From assembly GCA_014529385.2 (NCBI GenBank), contig CM043958.1, positions 123,368,817 to 123,432,816 on the forward strand: a stretch of DNA of 64,000 nucleotides, given 5' to 3'. The stretch comes from Adiantum capillus-veneris (Eukaryota; Streptophyta; Polypodiopsida; Polypodiales; Pteridaceae). Positions 24,249-37,600 of the stretch are shown here, in pieces. Below the pieces are notes generated by a model. That model saw only the letters and a program-made list of their open reading frames with translations. It made no database searches and was not told the DNA's origin. The position numbers and the translations under genes were made by a program. Numbering within the stretch: position 1 is the first letter of the stretch; every line of letters begins with the position of its first letter.

Positions 24249-25806
24249 GAGAGCCCTAAGTAGGTGACCTTAGACTAATCCTACGAGGTGAGTCGTATAA
24301 ACTACTTTGTATACTTTAGTTAGAAAAGATCTAGGAGTGGTGGACTCCGAAGATCTCGAGAGATACTAGGAAGTGGGGTATTCCTGGGTCTTCCGTGTTG
24401 ACAGTATTTTTAGTTTAGCTTAGATTTGTTTGTTGTTTTGTTGGTGTTGAGTAGTTGTTGATAGAAGAAGAATTTGCTAGTCCGTGAGTGACAGTGGATA
24501 TCTTTAAAATCACAACTACCAAACCCATTTTATGATTAGGAATAGCTTACGTAGGACTTCATTTGATCCTGATCTAGAGCTAATAATCATTGGAGTATTT
24601 GCTTGATATGGTTGATTGCATGTTAGATCACTAAACCGTCGAGTTAGTAGTGAAACTTGCAATAAACAAAAGTCAGAGAAATTTTATGTGTATCTGGGAG
24701 TTGCTGAGCACTTGAGGAAGCTTTAGGAAGGATTCTGTGCCAAAAAACTGGAAATCTGCAACTTTAGACATCATACACGTATGATGTATGCGTTGAAATG
24801 TATTAAGGGATGCTTGATGATGATCTATTGGAACAATTTGTGCATCTCGTGCTTGGTCGTCTTGCTCAACCATAGTATCTCCGAACTCCAGTTGATTCAC
24901 AAATAGACAAGATATTAAATATTTTTGTCAAACATTTTTCTCTCAAACATCTACTCTTTAACAAATTTTTTTGTTCAAACATTGTTCTCTCAAACATCTA
25001 CTCTCAACTCTTTAGTTCACAATGTTTATTAACCAAAATAAGACCGTATGAGAAGGCGAAATTCTTAAATTTAATGAGAGAGTAGATTAAATTATATACA
25101 TCATTCAAAAATAAAGTAATCAATGTGATCAAAGATGGTTGGCCCATACCAAAAACCATTTACAACAAATATTGGTAACTTTTATGTGTATATGCGGTTG
25201 GATAAAAATCACGCATAAGTTCAATGATTGATAGTTGAATGAGTGGTGGCTAAACATGGCTAGGATCTATTTTTAATACTCTTTAAAAAATAGCAAAATA
25301 TCAAAAGCATTCTTTCTGGCCTTACGCTCCGTCATTTTATCCATGTATCCACTTTTTGTTATATAGCTCTCAGAGTTTCATGGTCTGGATGACAAACACT
25401 TCATCTTTGAAAAATACTCTTGTGGTTACATTCCAAAAATCTATCATCATCTCACACATAAAATTGAGAGCATATGTATCACTTAACTTTGTGTATGTAT
25501 CATTATAGTGTGGATCATATATTTCTGGCACAATCCATGGCCGCTTTGATAACTTCCAATGTTGTTGTTGAAAATTGATTTGTATTATATACATAGTTAT
25601 TTGCCAGTCGCTTGGTTGGGGTTCTGAGAATCATGCCCCAATTGATAATGTCGATGCAAGGTTGATTCGCTCGTGTGAAATATTACATCACATTGTGTGG
25701 ATTTAGATAAGCTAGCTGACTTAGCAAGTGTGACATCGTCCACCAATCTCGGGGGAAGGAGGGGGGGGGGGGGGGGGGGGGGTGGGGGGGGGGGGGGGCA
25801 CTAATC

Positions 25807-26078
25807 CTATTGAATATGTAATTTTTTTCCAAGACCGTTTTTCCAACACCCTTCTGTATGTAAAAATATGAGAAAAGTATGGAAAAATGTGATCCATGGG
25901 AGTTCTATGGTGAAATCAATGCATTTGTCAAACTTTGCTTCTACCCCTCCCTCACAGCATTTGCCGATATAATTGATGTGCTTTGGAAGAAGAAAATTCT
26001 TTGAATAGTATATAAGTTGGCAGGTTGCAAACACCAAATGAACTTGATCCAATTTAGCACCTTCAACCAAAGCTTCAT
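25807..26078 (-). pseudogene. Unrecognised minus-strand frame cut by the 13.6-kb insertion
   Basis: The frame enters from the insertion boundary (NEALVEGAKLDQVHLVF) and is open to 25807. It has protein-like composition and two Cys pairs but no family I can name. Its upstream part would lie beyond 39644. Whether the frame at 40133-39814 belongs to it is unknown. Confidence 0.25.
26074..26078. repeat. Target duplication TTCAT (left)
   Basis: TTCAT lies directly before the TGTTAAG end, and the same five bases directly follow the right end at 39644-39648. Confidence 0.75.
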
Positions 26079-26153
26079 TGTTAAGAGACAGATCAAACGG
26101 GCACCCACCTGGCCGGACACCACATTTGTACTTTATTCGTTTTTTGAGCAGTG
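26079..26153 (+). repeat. LTR 5'-end fragment
   Basis: About 75 bases match the starts of the LTRs at 37745 and (inverted) 39643, including ACACCACATTTGTAC and a GTTTTTTGAGC-like block. Similarity then stops, and sequence up to about 26420 is unrelated to the other LTRs. Confidence 0.75.
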
Positions 26154-26547
26154 CAGCAGCTAGACACGGGGTTTAGTGCTTGATAGAGTCTAGAAGTCGA
26201 GGACTTGTTAGATCTATCTTGAGAGATAAAGAGGGTTGTGAGTGAGATAGCCAAAAGCATTTCATTCTTTGATTTTCTCATTATATTTAGAGTGATGTAC
26301 CGTTTTCTGTTTTGACTTTATTTTGTACTGTTTTGTTTGTTTTTGTTTCATGTTTCATTTTAGTACTTAGGAGTAGGATAAGTAGAAACTACGACCATCA
26401 AATTTGGGCTAAAAGATTGAAGGAAAAAAGGGTGAAAATTATATTTTGGCCAGAATGACCCATAACTTTGAAAATTTGAAAATTTGATGGTAGAGACATC
26501 AAAAGGAATCCAAATTAAAAAAAAATCTGGAAAGATTCTGTGGAAGA

Positions 26548-28354
26548 ACATGGATCGTGATTCATATACCCCAGAGACCAATTTTGGGAAAAAGTGACCA
26601 GTGACATTGTCCATCAGCGGGACATTGCTCTCATCAAGTTTGCTTGAAAGAAAAACCCAAAAATCACATCAAAATTAACTATAAGGACAAAAATAGCAAA
26701 ACAGGCATTGCAGACAAAAAATTTAGGATTTCTCAACTTTTGGGATCCAAATTCAAAAGGAGTGAGATTTGGCTTCTACATAATAAAGAACCAGCAGAAC
26801 AAAATTCATGAAAAAATGCTGCCAAACATGGATCGCGATCCATGTACCTTTTGACATTTGGGGCTAATATTTGACAAGGACATCCCTAATAACTAGTGGG
26901 ACAACTTTGTCAAAAGGGACCATGTCACAAAATTGAAAAAAGTTGGTCAAAATAGCCAAATACAAAAACTAGTCAAAAACCGCAAAGCAGACAGAAAGAC
27001 TCACTTTTGGCCGAGGAAAAATTGTCCAAACCCAAAAAGAGGTGGTGGAGTAGACTACTGACACTACAGACAATGATCAGGTCAAATTTGGTGTATGGAT
27101 GCAATTTTGAAACATGGACCGCGATCCATGTACCTCATGAAAAAAATTTGAACTTTTTTTGACTGAGGTTTGAGCAGTAGGTAGCTGAGACATTGACAAA
27201 AAACTTTCCCAAAAGAATTGTATGCAAAAAAGTTGTAAAAAGTAGTCAAAAGATCCAAAAACAAAATATTGTCAAAACTGTCTCACAGCAGACTGAAGAA
27301 GTCAATTTTGGTAGGGCAAAATTGATCCAAATCCAAAAATTCTTTATGGAGCAAGCTACAAAGATCATAAGCTATCAGCACATCAAATGTACCACTGAGT
27401 TTTTTGGACAGAAACTTTTCCAGCTTGTAGCATAGACCATTGTGAACAAAAGTCCTCAAAGAATTTTTGTCAAAAAAGTTCAAAAAGGAGGTGGAAAAGG
27501 GGGAAACTGTTCAAAGAGGAAGACCCTAAAACAGACCTAGGGATTGAATTTTGCCTGGCCTAAAAAAGTCCAGATCACACAAATACTATATAGCAGGGTC
27601 AGCGGACCAAGTGCTAGCTGTGAGTCAAGTTACCATCTAGCACATAGATACATGGATCGTGATCCATGTTCCTTTGTCACAGGCTGATACCATATTTGCA
27701 CCATAGCTAGAGGACATCACATGGAGTCTAGTGATCTTCTCAAAATTGAGTTTGGATATCAAAAAACAAACCAAAAGCCTTAAACTGCCAAGTACTCTGA
27801 CAAAGTGCCAATTAACCTAACTTTCAATCCAAAGGTCCATTTTTAAAAATTTTGATACCATAAGACTTCCTAATCATGTTGAATATGATGGTACCAAGAG
27901 AAGTCAATTTGGGCTCCAAACATGGGGATCGCGATCCATGTACCCATAGTAACAGCTTGACCCAAAACTTTCCAGATCAATAGTGCATACATAAAGAAAC
28001 ATATCCCCCCAAGTCCAATTTTGGAAAAAAAACCAACAAATTTGGGTCAAAAGGGAGCAAAACATGTGATAGACTGAAAACCGCAGTGTAAACCTTGTAT
28101 TGGGCATTTGACCTATCAAACCAAGTCCAAATCCAAAAAGATTTGAGATTTAGCTTGTGGACATAGAGTGCAACAAGCTACCAAGAGATCAAGTCCAGAT
28201 GTGGTTGAACATGGATCGTGATCCATGTACCTCAACCTCATAATTTTATGAAAATTGGTCTAGAGCTTGCATATGACCTTGTCTACACACAGTCAAAATT
28301 TGGGAAAATTTGGAAAAAAAAATTTGACAGAGGAACATGGATCACGATCCATGT
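26548..28354. repeat. Seven spaced copies of a 20-bp palindrome in ~280-bp repeats
   Basis: The palindrome ACATGGATCGCGATCCATGT or a near form starts at 26548, 26826, 27112, 27650, 27920 (two extra G), 28209 and 28335, usually followed by ACC. Spacings are 278, 286, 538 (twice 269), 270, 289 and 126. Surrounding text also recurs (for example a GCAGACTGAA-like block and CCAAATCCAAAAA), so the leader is built of diverged tandem units of about 270-290 bases. The central dinucleotides vary (CG, TG, CA) while the arms are kept. Confidence 0.88.
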
Positions 28355-28841
28355 ACCTTAGCATAGTGGGAGTATCTAACTTGATGATCCTGTAGACATA
28401 CTTGAGAACATCCCAAATCTCAAGTTTGAGCTAAAAATACCTTTTAGAGACCAAGATACAAGCCAAAGTTCCTTTGTTCTGGTCCTGAGACTGTTTTGAG
28501 TGTTGTTTCAAGTGCAGTTCACCAAAAGTGCTCTAGCTTTTGATACACAACTCCAAATTGAGTCAAGTAAATCAAGGAAGAAATCTTGCGGGCGATAGGA
28601 CACACCTAGCTGAATTTTCCCAGGTTTCCTATATCTAAACTTTTAGGGTACCCCAAGAATAATTTCCAAAGACCAAAAAGTCACAACTTTCCTGACTTTT
28701 GAGAGACCTTACTAGGGACAAAAGGGGATAAGTTGCACTAAGCCAAAGTGGGCTTGTAAGAGACTATCTTGATAATCTTGAGTGAGCCTTGACCACATGA
28801 TAAATCATCCACCACAAGGACTCTCTACTCCACACAGAGAC

Positions 28842-29740
28842 ATGAAAAACGTTGCAATGCCGACAACAGTGGGATTGGGAGAATACATAGAGGAGAGGCA
28901 TCCTCTGATCAACAAACCAAACATGAGATTCATCAAAGCCAATGAATTCATGAGAGTGCTTACAGATTACCCTCATGAGGGCATATATAGATTCCCAGAT
29001 GGGGATCAATATATCTTCTACAAGTGTGTAGAACCCTATGCTGGAGAGATGCCATTCCATAAGAATCTCTATGCATTCACGCATATAGATGCCCATGAAG
29101 TTCAAGTTTTGATGGTAGATAAGTATGGAAGAGAGTACAAACTTGTAGATCCAATTGACTTAGTCACTAGAGAAGCTCTATATCTAGTTGACAATTGTAA
29201 GGCCTACGGAGAGGTGAGTGAAAATATAGATAACATGACTAGTAGTGCCTCATCTTCGAAGAGAGAATTGACAACAAAGAGAGATGTTCAAACTCCTTGG
29301 GAACCAATCATTGATCAAGTGGTTGAGGGGGTGAGTAGAAGAATAAACCAAGGCTACATACAGAACCCGATTGTATGACAACCTCAAGTGAGGAGATGTA
29401 ATTCTTGTGGAGGGGATCACCCCACTCCATGGTGTAGCACTCAACCAAAGCCGCAACAAATGCTAGGGCAACAACCACCTCTTCAGAATGATGGTAGAGT
29501 AGTATTCAACTACACTCAACCAACACATGTGCCGCAACCCATGAAAAACCATTACTCCATGGATGCAAATACACTCATGTTCATAGCCAATCAAGAGTAT
29601 GGTTTGAAGAACATTCTTACCAGGCAAGAACAACCATTGGCTGGATCACCAACTATGAAACAAGAAGGTCCATTCTATGAGTGTGGAGGTGATCATTGGA
29701 CATGAAGTTGTCCAAACAAGGGTCCACAAATAAATAATTT
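28842..29740 (+). pseudogene. Gag-like ORF with zinc knuckles
   Basis: ATG at 28842 opens about 178 codons (MKNVAMPTTVGLGEYIEE) to a TGA at 29378. The same frame then continues with CNSCGGDHPTPWC, a CX2CX4HX4C knuckle as in retroviral nucleocapsids, and a second damaged knuckle CGGDHWT*SC. The N-terminal part is not a gag type I recognise. It includes YKCVEPYAGEMPFHKN and ends in a variable Ser-rich stretch. Its position after a 2.7-kb leader and before the protease is where gag is expected. Stops at 29378 and about 29703 show decay. Confidence 0.6.
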
Positions 29741-29979
29741 GTATTCTGTGAACGTTGTGGGATAGACCATCTACGCCAGCACTGTGCTAAAAATCCAAAC
29801 TACAAGGGGAAAGCATCAATGAACGTTGTAGTCGTAATGCCTTCTTCAAGCGGATTCGAGGTAGAGCCTGCAATTCTTTTAAAGGTGATGACTCGAGCTC
29901 AAGCTCAAGAAGCTACAAAAAACAAACCAGTTGAGGAAGTCACATTGTCAATTTAAACAAAAGTCGAAAACTTATCGCG

Positions 29980-30721
29980 GTGAGAACAGGAAGAAAATTA
30001 TGGAAAGACAAACGAGACAAAATTAAAGCAAAGAGGCTGAAGGAGAAAAAAACTTTAGAAACTAAACTAAATCAAACAAGAGAACAGCTTAGACGAAAAC
30101 AGGAAAGCAAGAAAAACGGCTTAGACGACCTAAAGAGTCAAAGACTAACTCGGGAGGTTCAGTCTTGGCCAACAAAGTCTTTGAACCTTTACAATTTTGA
30201 AGGCCTATGAAGCTAGGCTAAAACCCAATCAAACCCAAGAGAATAGATGGCTAATATATCTGCATCCAGGGTATGAAAAAGAGAGGTTGCAACTGTGCAA
30301 GGAGCTCATCCAAAAGGCCCAAGCTCTTATGGAACCACATATTCTAGATGCTCCAAAAACGGAGGTGCTAATTCGCAAAAAAATCCAGGAAATGGAGAGC
30401 CATGGTATTGTAAACAGAGACCAGAAAGATCCAAGAGTTGAGGCACCTTTAGATACAAGGGAAGTATCCAATACCACAGATGGGGTGGGTTCACAAGCAG
30501 TGATGCCTATTTCGGAGGTAGAAAAACCGTGGCCACAATCCTTATGGGAGTCAATCAGAAACCAAAAAGATGGTAGTGCTTTACAATCAGCACCTATCCC
30601 TGAGATAAACATGGATCACAAATTTCTCCCAGGGGATATAAGATCTTTATATGGGGATGTCGGGTCTATCACATCTGAAGAGAGTAACCACGCTCTCTAC
30701 AGACTTTGCCATCTTTCATAG
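29980..30721 (+). pseudogene. Lys/Arg-rich coiled-coil frame and following ORF
   Basis: A 76-codon frame (29980-30210) is strongly charged (KLWKDKRDKIKAKRLKEKK) and probably helical. It overlaps a 174-codon frame (30197-30721) with acidic and Gln-rich content. They sit between the gag-like frame and the first protease-like domain and may be the rest of gag or a linker polyprotein with a frameshift. I recognise no domain. Confidence 0.4.
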
Positions 30722-30885
30722 GAGAACTCAAAACAAAATTGGAGTTTAAAATGGTACCTTCTTAATGGAAAGCCACACCAAAAATGATGGATACCAAGAG
30801 CTTGCACGAATTGATGTCTTCTCATATACAATGCAGACTTTATCTCTCAGGGTTGCTAAAAATAAGACCGCATTTATGAGGCCAA

Positions 30886-31350
30886 ATGGGAAAACACCTT
30901 AAAAATATGGGATTGAATATCCCTTTGCATGATCAACTTGCATATGAAAACAGGGATGACACCATGCCTAAGAAGCCACAAGGAAAACCAATACCAGTAA
31001 ATAAGGTGGGTGATTACTGTGAAGGCGAAGAAGGAAACACCACCTTACCACTTGAGTACAAAGGAGTAAAGACGGTTGCAATATTAGATAGTGGGGTAGG
31101 AATTGCCATTGCAACCAAAGAAATATGGAAAAAATGGGAAAAGCATGCTCTTACGAAAACTCGACTGAAATTGCAATTAGTGGATGGATAAGTGGAGAAA
31201 CCGATTGGAATATTAGAAAACATCATTGTATCCTCTTGTGGCATAGATTATGAGCACACCGTTTCCATAATGAAAATTGACAAGAGCAGTAACTTTTGAT
31301 ATCACATTGGGCAGACCATTCATGCGTCAACTCAAAATGGTACAAGACTA
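30886..31350 (+). pseudogene. Retropepsin-like domain 1
   Basis: The frame gives YKGVKTVAILDSGVGIAIAT, the hydrophobic-D(S/T)G-strand of aspartic proteases, followed by KLQLVDG (flap region). After a stop at 31191 it continues GILENIIVSSCGIDYEHT and, after a frame change, TLGRPFMRQLKM, the usual end of a retropepsin. The active-site triad is DSG rather than the commoner DTG, which is acceptable. Retropepsins cut the gag-pol polyprotein. Stops make this copy inactive. Confidence 0.65.
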
Positions 31351-31512
31351 GGTCTATGACTATATCTACTTAAGACACAAACAGGTCACTACAAAAATTA
31401 GTGTCAAAGATCATTGTTATAGAGATGTAGAATGGACCCCAAGAGATGAAATAAACTTTACTATAGATCCGAAAGATGAGATACCGGACAAGCTGTAAGA
31501 CAAAGTACATAT

Positions 31513-32421
31513 TTGGATGTACAACGCTCCTTAGAGTGTAAGTCTGAGGAAGGAGGATTGTATTCTCGATCCTCCTGTGGAGGACACAAACTTTATTGTT
31601 TGCAGAACCTTTCAGAACCTTTTTCAGAAGAAATGTTTGAATCATTTGGATGGCAGCAAATTCTTGACACTCTTTATGTTTGCGTAAATGAGGTGACCAA
31701 CACCAAATTTTGCGATGAAGATGGCTATGATATAACTCCCTTATTTACGATAAAGGTGTTGAAAGAATCTAACGAGGTTTGTGAGTGTGAAAGCAAAAAA
31801 ACTGAGACAAATGGATACGTCATGGGGCATGATACCAAAATGCACACAAAGCAAGCAGAGCAACAACGAGAATATGTCATCATTGACATACCTGAAGAAT
31901 TGACAAATTTTTTTTCAAAGAAGACGATTCCAAAAAGAGTGCAATCATCAAATTCTCAGCAAACACAAGATCAAGACAAGAACAGGGACAAGGATGAAGA
32001 TCGACTGTCTCCTATGATGATCAAATTCAGCATATGCGGAGAAACATGACTCAAAACCACATGTTTAGATGTGATAGATTCAAAAGCGACAAAGAATCTA
32101 ATGACTTATGAAACATGGATCATGATGGGAAAGCCTCCAATCACTGAGGTAGAGGAGATCGTGTACACAAGTTCAAAAATGCTAATTCCTAGATTCGGAG
32201 TGGCAAAAGCTATACTCAAGTTGAGTACTGGGGATTATCATGATACTTTCCACATAATCAATTCCCATCACATCAAAGAGAGTCTGGTCCAGACAGAAAC
32301 CTGGAGGAACATCTTCTTTCAACAACAATCAAAAGCTTCAATAACAACAACTGTAAGAGTCCATGAAATCTTCCCAAATCCATGCGGAGAAAGAATCACC
32401 GACCATCTCGAAAAAGGATAA
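31513..32421 (+). pseudogene. ORF leading into retropepsin-like domain 2
   Basis: A 178-codon frame (31513-32049) with Cys-rich and Gln/Asp-rich parts ends at IKFSICGET, then a stop. The same frame goes on with TTCLDVIDSKATKNLMTYETW, which looks like a second aspartic-protease strand (VIDSKA, active-site Gly lost), and later LIPRFGVAKAILKLSTGDYHDTF. Two protease-like modules in one element without any polymerase is unusual. The second may be a non-catalytic binding domain. It is an inference from motif order, not a firm assignment. Confidence 0.45.
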
Positions 32422-34640
32422 AGCTAAAGTAAATGAAATTGGAGATCAACCTTGAAAGACAACTTTACCTTCAACGAGTCTCCATCAAACTTCCCACGAA
32501 TCCTCTACATCAAGAGCCACACCATCGGCAATGCAATGGAAACCAAAACAGAAAGACTATCAACCAAAGTTTCCATCACAAAAAAGTATCCAGAAGAAGC
32601 AGAAGAATGTCAACCAAGTATTGGTATCCAAAGAGCACATTAAAGTCAAAAACCAAGTTTGGATACATGAAGCTCAAGTTCAACATCAACAACCCAATGT
32701 CATTGGGTGGGTAGCATCAAATTAGTCAATCACTGCTCAGGACTACTTCCAAGGAAACACTAATGTTTGGGACAAAAAGCCTAAAGTAATAGCCTGGACC
32801 TACCTACCTCAACCAGTGAGTTCTACAAAGAACAAGACACACTATCAACACAAGGCAAACAACTCAAGCAGGAGAAAGAACAACAACAAAAGGCATCAAA
32901 AGAAAAGATCGAAGAAGCAAACAATGTGACAATTTTGGGTACCAAAGTCAATCGCATCAGATTACCCAAGAAAGATAGGTGAAGCAGCAGATGATTCAGT
33001 CAAGCTACTCAAAGCATAAGGATTTTATGAAGGTACCACACAAATATGGTTACCAAATATTGTCGTTGAACCTAGAACAACAAAGATCGATCAAGAAGAA
33101 CAAGGCTCCACCCAAAGGCACACAATCAATAGGAAGAGCCAACAACCGGTCACCACTGATACTGCTAAGAACACTCGATGGATACCTCGTCTTCAGCTAC
33201 AAAAGCAAGACTTCTACAATGGAAATAATCAAATATGGCTACCAAATCCTAGTGTCCATCAAGTCATCGAGCTAAAGGAGAAAATACAAAACATAGTCAC
33301 ACACGGACCAAAGACAAGGTTGGTTCCATAATTGCTTGTGAAAACTCAATCACAGAGAACCCACATATATCGACAACCGCTTCTCATGCAAGATAAAGCA
33401 AAGGCTACATCAGCCCCTACAAGAGTTGAAGGACTTGTTTCACAAAGGAGTGGGAACATACAACAAGCAAGTCAAGAGGAGCCAAAAATTTTCCACCTAC
33501 TCGACAAAATGGTGGCATCTAAAGACCAACACAGTGGAAGAGGCCTAAATTTCTAGAACTTATGGAATTGGGTTTCTCGCCTTGAACAGGTAAGTCCAAG
33601 TCGCCATTAAACACACATGGCATAAAAGTTAGAGTCGGGAAGCTAAGCCACTAAATGAGCGAGGCGTTAGTCCCAAACCTTCATGTAATATTCTCTGTAG
33701 TCTAAGCGTCTTAGCTATTCTAGGTATTGCTCAAGGCTGGAAGAGTTGAGCATAATTATGTTGTGTTGCTCATGCTGGTATAGGTGAGCATAAGAGTTGA
33801 AGTCGTTGTAGTATAGTGGTAAGTGAAGGAGGAACTCCAAAAGACACTCATGCACTCATCACAGTGAGGTATGAGTGGAGAAGCTTCTACATCAAAAACT
33901 CTTCTTGGAAACATGGAAGATATTGAGACGTCCTTTGATGTCACATGTGCTACATTTGTTCCTTGAGCACCAATCAACTCCATCTTTTGCACTGCATGCG
34001 TTTGTTCGACAAATTTCTCATATGCATTGATATCCATTTTTCGGCTCTCATAAAATAATTTTAAGAAGCCACTTCACCCCACAAAAACATCCTAGCACAA
34101 TGACTAGGCTCGCTTTTTCATTATAAATAGTATGCGTGCGTTTAGGTTTTTATCATATTTTTTTATATCAAATCATTGAGCGAGTCATTGGGTTAGGAGA
34201 CCAAAAAAATAAATTTATAATATTACGGTCCTCTTTACATGTAAATATTTTTTTATCAAATAAAGGACCTAAGTATAAAGGGTTTTTTTCAAAAAAATTG
34301 TATCTATATAAATATATATTCCTAGGTGTGTGTTATCAGGCCTAAGTATGCTAGCTTCCATCACGTGTCATTCCGTATCTATATTTTACTATCATTCTAT
34401 CACTTAAGCTCAGCTCACACAAGTCTTGAAAAACCTTTATGTGACTTCATCGTAAAAATTCACCAATAACCTTATCAGCTCCGTCATATTTTTTCCCATC
34501 CCTCCCAGTTAAATATTCACAATTAAATAGATTTCATCTTCAAATAAATTCCTTAAATTACTCAAAGTAGAGAATAATTGAGGGTCCCTTCCCTCATGAT
34601 TTTTCTCCTTTTATTTTATATATATTTTTCCACCATGCAT
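32422..34640 (+). other. Interior without recognised genes
   Basis: Up to about 33560 the sequence is rich in Gln/Lys/Thr codons in several short frames, likely a decayed tail of the polyprotein. After this come AT-rich stretches. A minus-strand frame at 34037-33756 (MDINAYEKFVEQTHAVQKME) looks protein-like but is not recognised. Confidence 0.35.
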
Positions 34641-37600
34641 CCCATGTGTCCATTTTTCATGACTAGCTGGCCTATCTTCTTACCCCACAAGTATATATTA
34701 TATTTGATACTTATCCTATACCATACATGTGTGCAAGCTCCTTGGAAATATTAGGTCATGGTTGATGTATGGGGGGCTCACTTGGAAGACTACAAAGGAA
34801 AAAGAATCAAATAGTGGGCCACTTTAAGCTTTTTTAGGTGCTGCAGGGATAGCTTTTTGCTCGAATTTTGGCACCTTCTTCTGATCCGAATTTGAGGATA
34901 TTTCCAAAAGACAAAACGTAGCTCGTGTGCTGTAGTATTTTCCAAAAAAAAATCAGAAATTTTTAAGTCAAGGGCGATTTTACATGAAATTTATGGCCGA
35001 CTTCAAAACTGCCACCTCATACACCCAAAAAATCTTCCTATTTCTCTCACCCTTCCACACACCTACTCACTCTTACACACTCCTCCCTCTCCTTCCCACT
35101 CCCAAACGTGCAACTCCCATGTCCTAATTCACCCTCTTCACCATTTTCACTTCTCTCACACCTCCATAGCCTTCATCCTCCATTTCTACACCCTATGTGT
35201 CCCTCTTTCTCTCTACATATATGTCCATATTACCATACTCTCTTCAGCTTTGTAAAGAACTTCAAAAAATCAGAAAAAATCCAAGGTTAACCTCTGCAAA
35301 TGAAGTCTTTTATCATGAATTTTCCAAGGTTTGAGGATAACATAGCTTCATCGACGTGCGCTACTTCGCCATGTTGACCGCTTCTTCTACCGGTCCTGTA
35401 AAGAGGTGAATGTCAACTTCTCCAAGCTTCAACCTTGCTTTACAAGATTATCCCTTCTCTAACTTTTCTCATCATATATCTCACCATTTGGTGAATGATT
35501 TTGTAAATATTTTGTAGTGATAATTACTAACTACTAACCACTAACCTTATTGTAAAATGCACCCTCTAGTAGAGTAGGTACTCCCAAATTATTCACTCAA
35601 TCCTCGATCCTTTCATCCTCAATAATTCTCTTCCCTTGAGCCCACATCCATGTGACTCAAAGGATAAGAGAGACCCACCCTCATTTTAAAAAATAAAATA
35701 TGCATAATCTTTGATTTCTTTAAATAAACTTGATTAGGTCTAATCCTAATCGGGGCTTCTAAAACCTATAAATAGAGCCCTTTGTAAAGAATGAGGATGC
35801 AAGAGAGCTACACAAGACAAGCACAAAGCACACAAAGATGGAAAGCTTCTTCTTCTTCTTCACAAAAAAGAGAGTACAAAATGACTAAGTGCTAAAACTG
35901 AAAAGTAGCACATATGTACATGCGGTCACTAAGTGTGAACTCGCTAGAAGTGTACTAGGCTGGCACTATAAGTGTAGTCTAGCTGTAGAATCACTGGCAG
36001 AGATCCTCCGTGTCGGTCACCTAACGCGCCAGTGAGTAAATGCCGTAAGCGGCCAAGACCCGTAGTGGATGCCAGTTCAAGGTGTAGAGCTCGACATCTC
36101 AACACCCTTCTCTCCCTTGTAAATCACCACATGATCACACTACACCACACCATTTTCAACACATAACACACCACTCTTCAAGCCTGGTTGTGTAGAGTGT
36201 GTGCATTGTGAGTTCTCTATTCCATCACTACGCATAGGTGCATGGAGAAGCTTGAAGTTAGTTATGCCATCTAGAGGAGTGGAGTGATACTATACTGTGC
36301 AATCACACTTGTAGCCTACTCTTGTCCATAAATAAGATTCATATTTTTGGGTGCAATTGTATGCTGCAACTACGACTCTTCTTTCCAAATTGACTTGATA
36401 AGTTGGCTCATCAGGTGGTTGAAGGTATATTGTCCTTGAAGTTTGTTGTGCCATTTCATGCTTGGTGGTTTGAGGGCTTGTTGAATTGTTTGCCTAAAAA
36501 ATCAATTGTAAGAGGGTGCTCGGTGAGAGGGCTCCCGTGACCCCAAGACAATTTGTGTATTGGCAACAAGGTCAAGTTTTGGTTGTCTCTCTATTTCTCA
36601 TCAAGCTTTGTGTGCATCTAGTCTTTAAGGCTAAGACTGAGTTGCTCAAGTTGATTTGTGCTCTTTACCTCTCTCTGGCATGGTGAATGTTTGTGTTTGG
36701 TGTGTGTGGCTATCTTGCATTCCCCTCCCTTTGTGTGTTTGATTACAAGGAGATATCGCATGCGTCCTAGTTCGCATCTACAACTAGGTGGTGCCCCTTC
36801 TCTTGTTTGGTTTCTGGCTGTGGGTTGTTGTTGTCTCTGATTGTGCTTGCCCCAGCCCCATTTAAGCAACAAGGGAGCCTCGAAGGGTGTTTAGAGGCCG
36901 CTCTTCTTGTTGCCCGCCCCGGACCGCCTCAGCATATAGAATGTCCCATAATTGGCACTTGCAATAGGCACTCTTACTTTGTTTCTCTCAATCACTCACC
37001 TTGTATGAGAGGTACTTCAAGTCCATACGCTCAAACTCCAATAAGAGTGTATACCAAAGGCACTTTTTTTCCACCGGGTTTTTTCCGTTTGCTCATCCAG
37101 GTTTTAAGACCCTAATCTAGAAACCCTCATCATCGACTTCTTGTATATATTCCTCCTACATCAAAATAAATAAATGGCTACCCAAATCAATCAACAACGA
37201 CCTGGAGAAAAAACTTCAGGTATCATATGCTTATCAAGAGAATCTTTTATCTCCAAGGTTGACAACAATGCTCCATCAAACAATGGCAACACAAAGAATG
37301 GCCTATGACGACAAGCAGTGACAATTTCGTAAGAGATTCATCAACAACAATCAAAAGTAGCACACATTGCTTCAACATTGGCGACCTATTGTGCAAACAA
37401 CTCAAATTATAGTGGACATGGAAAGCATATCCATCATAAAGTCCACACCACAAGAGGATTAGGTCTACAAGCTCAGACACATCAACATCCATCATTATGG
37501 CGGCTAAGATTTGCAACAAAGAGACAAATGCACAACAAGAATAAAAGTTGCCTCAAAAATCAAAGATCAAATCAAGTATCAACAACATGGCAGATATAAA

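Larger units (their letters stand above)
24249..26078 (+). other. Non-coding interior downstream of the LTR
   Basis: This is AT-rich sequence after the primer site without gag or pol motifs. Short minus-strand frames at 24900-24673 and 25594-25370 are not recognised. A G22-T-G15 run lies at 25761-25798. The stretch ends at the TTCAT target of the next insertion. Confidence 0.45.

Noticed and set aside
28842-29378. Host gene unrelated to transposons
   Set aside because: The following zinc knuckles and protease domains, plus the LTR and purine tract downstream, place it in the gag position of the element.
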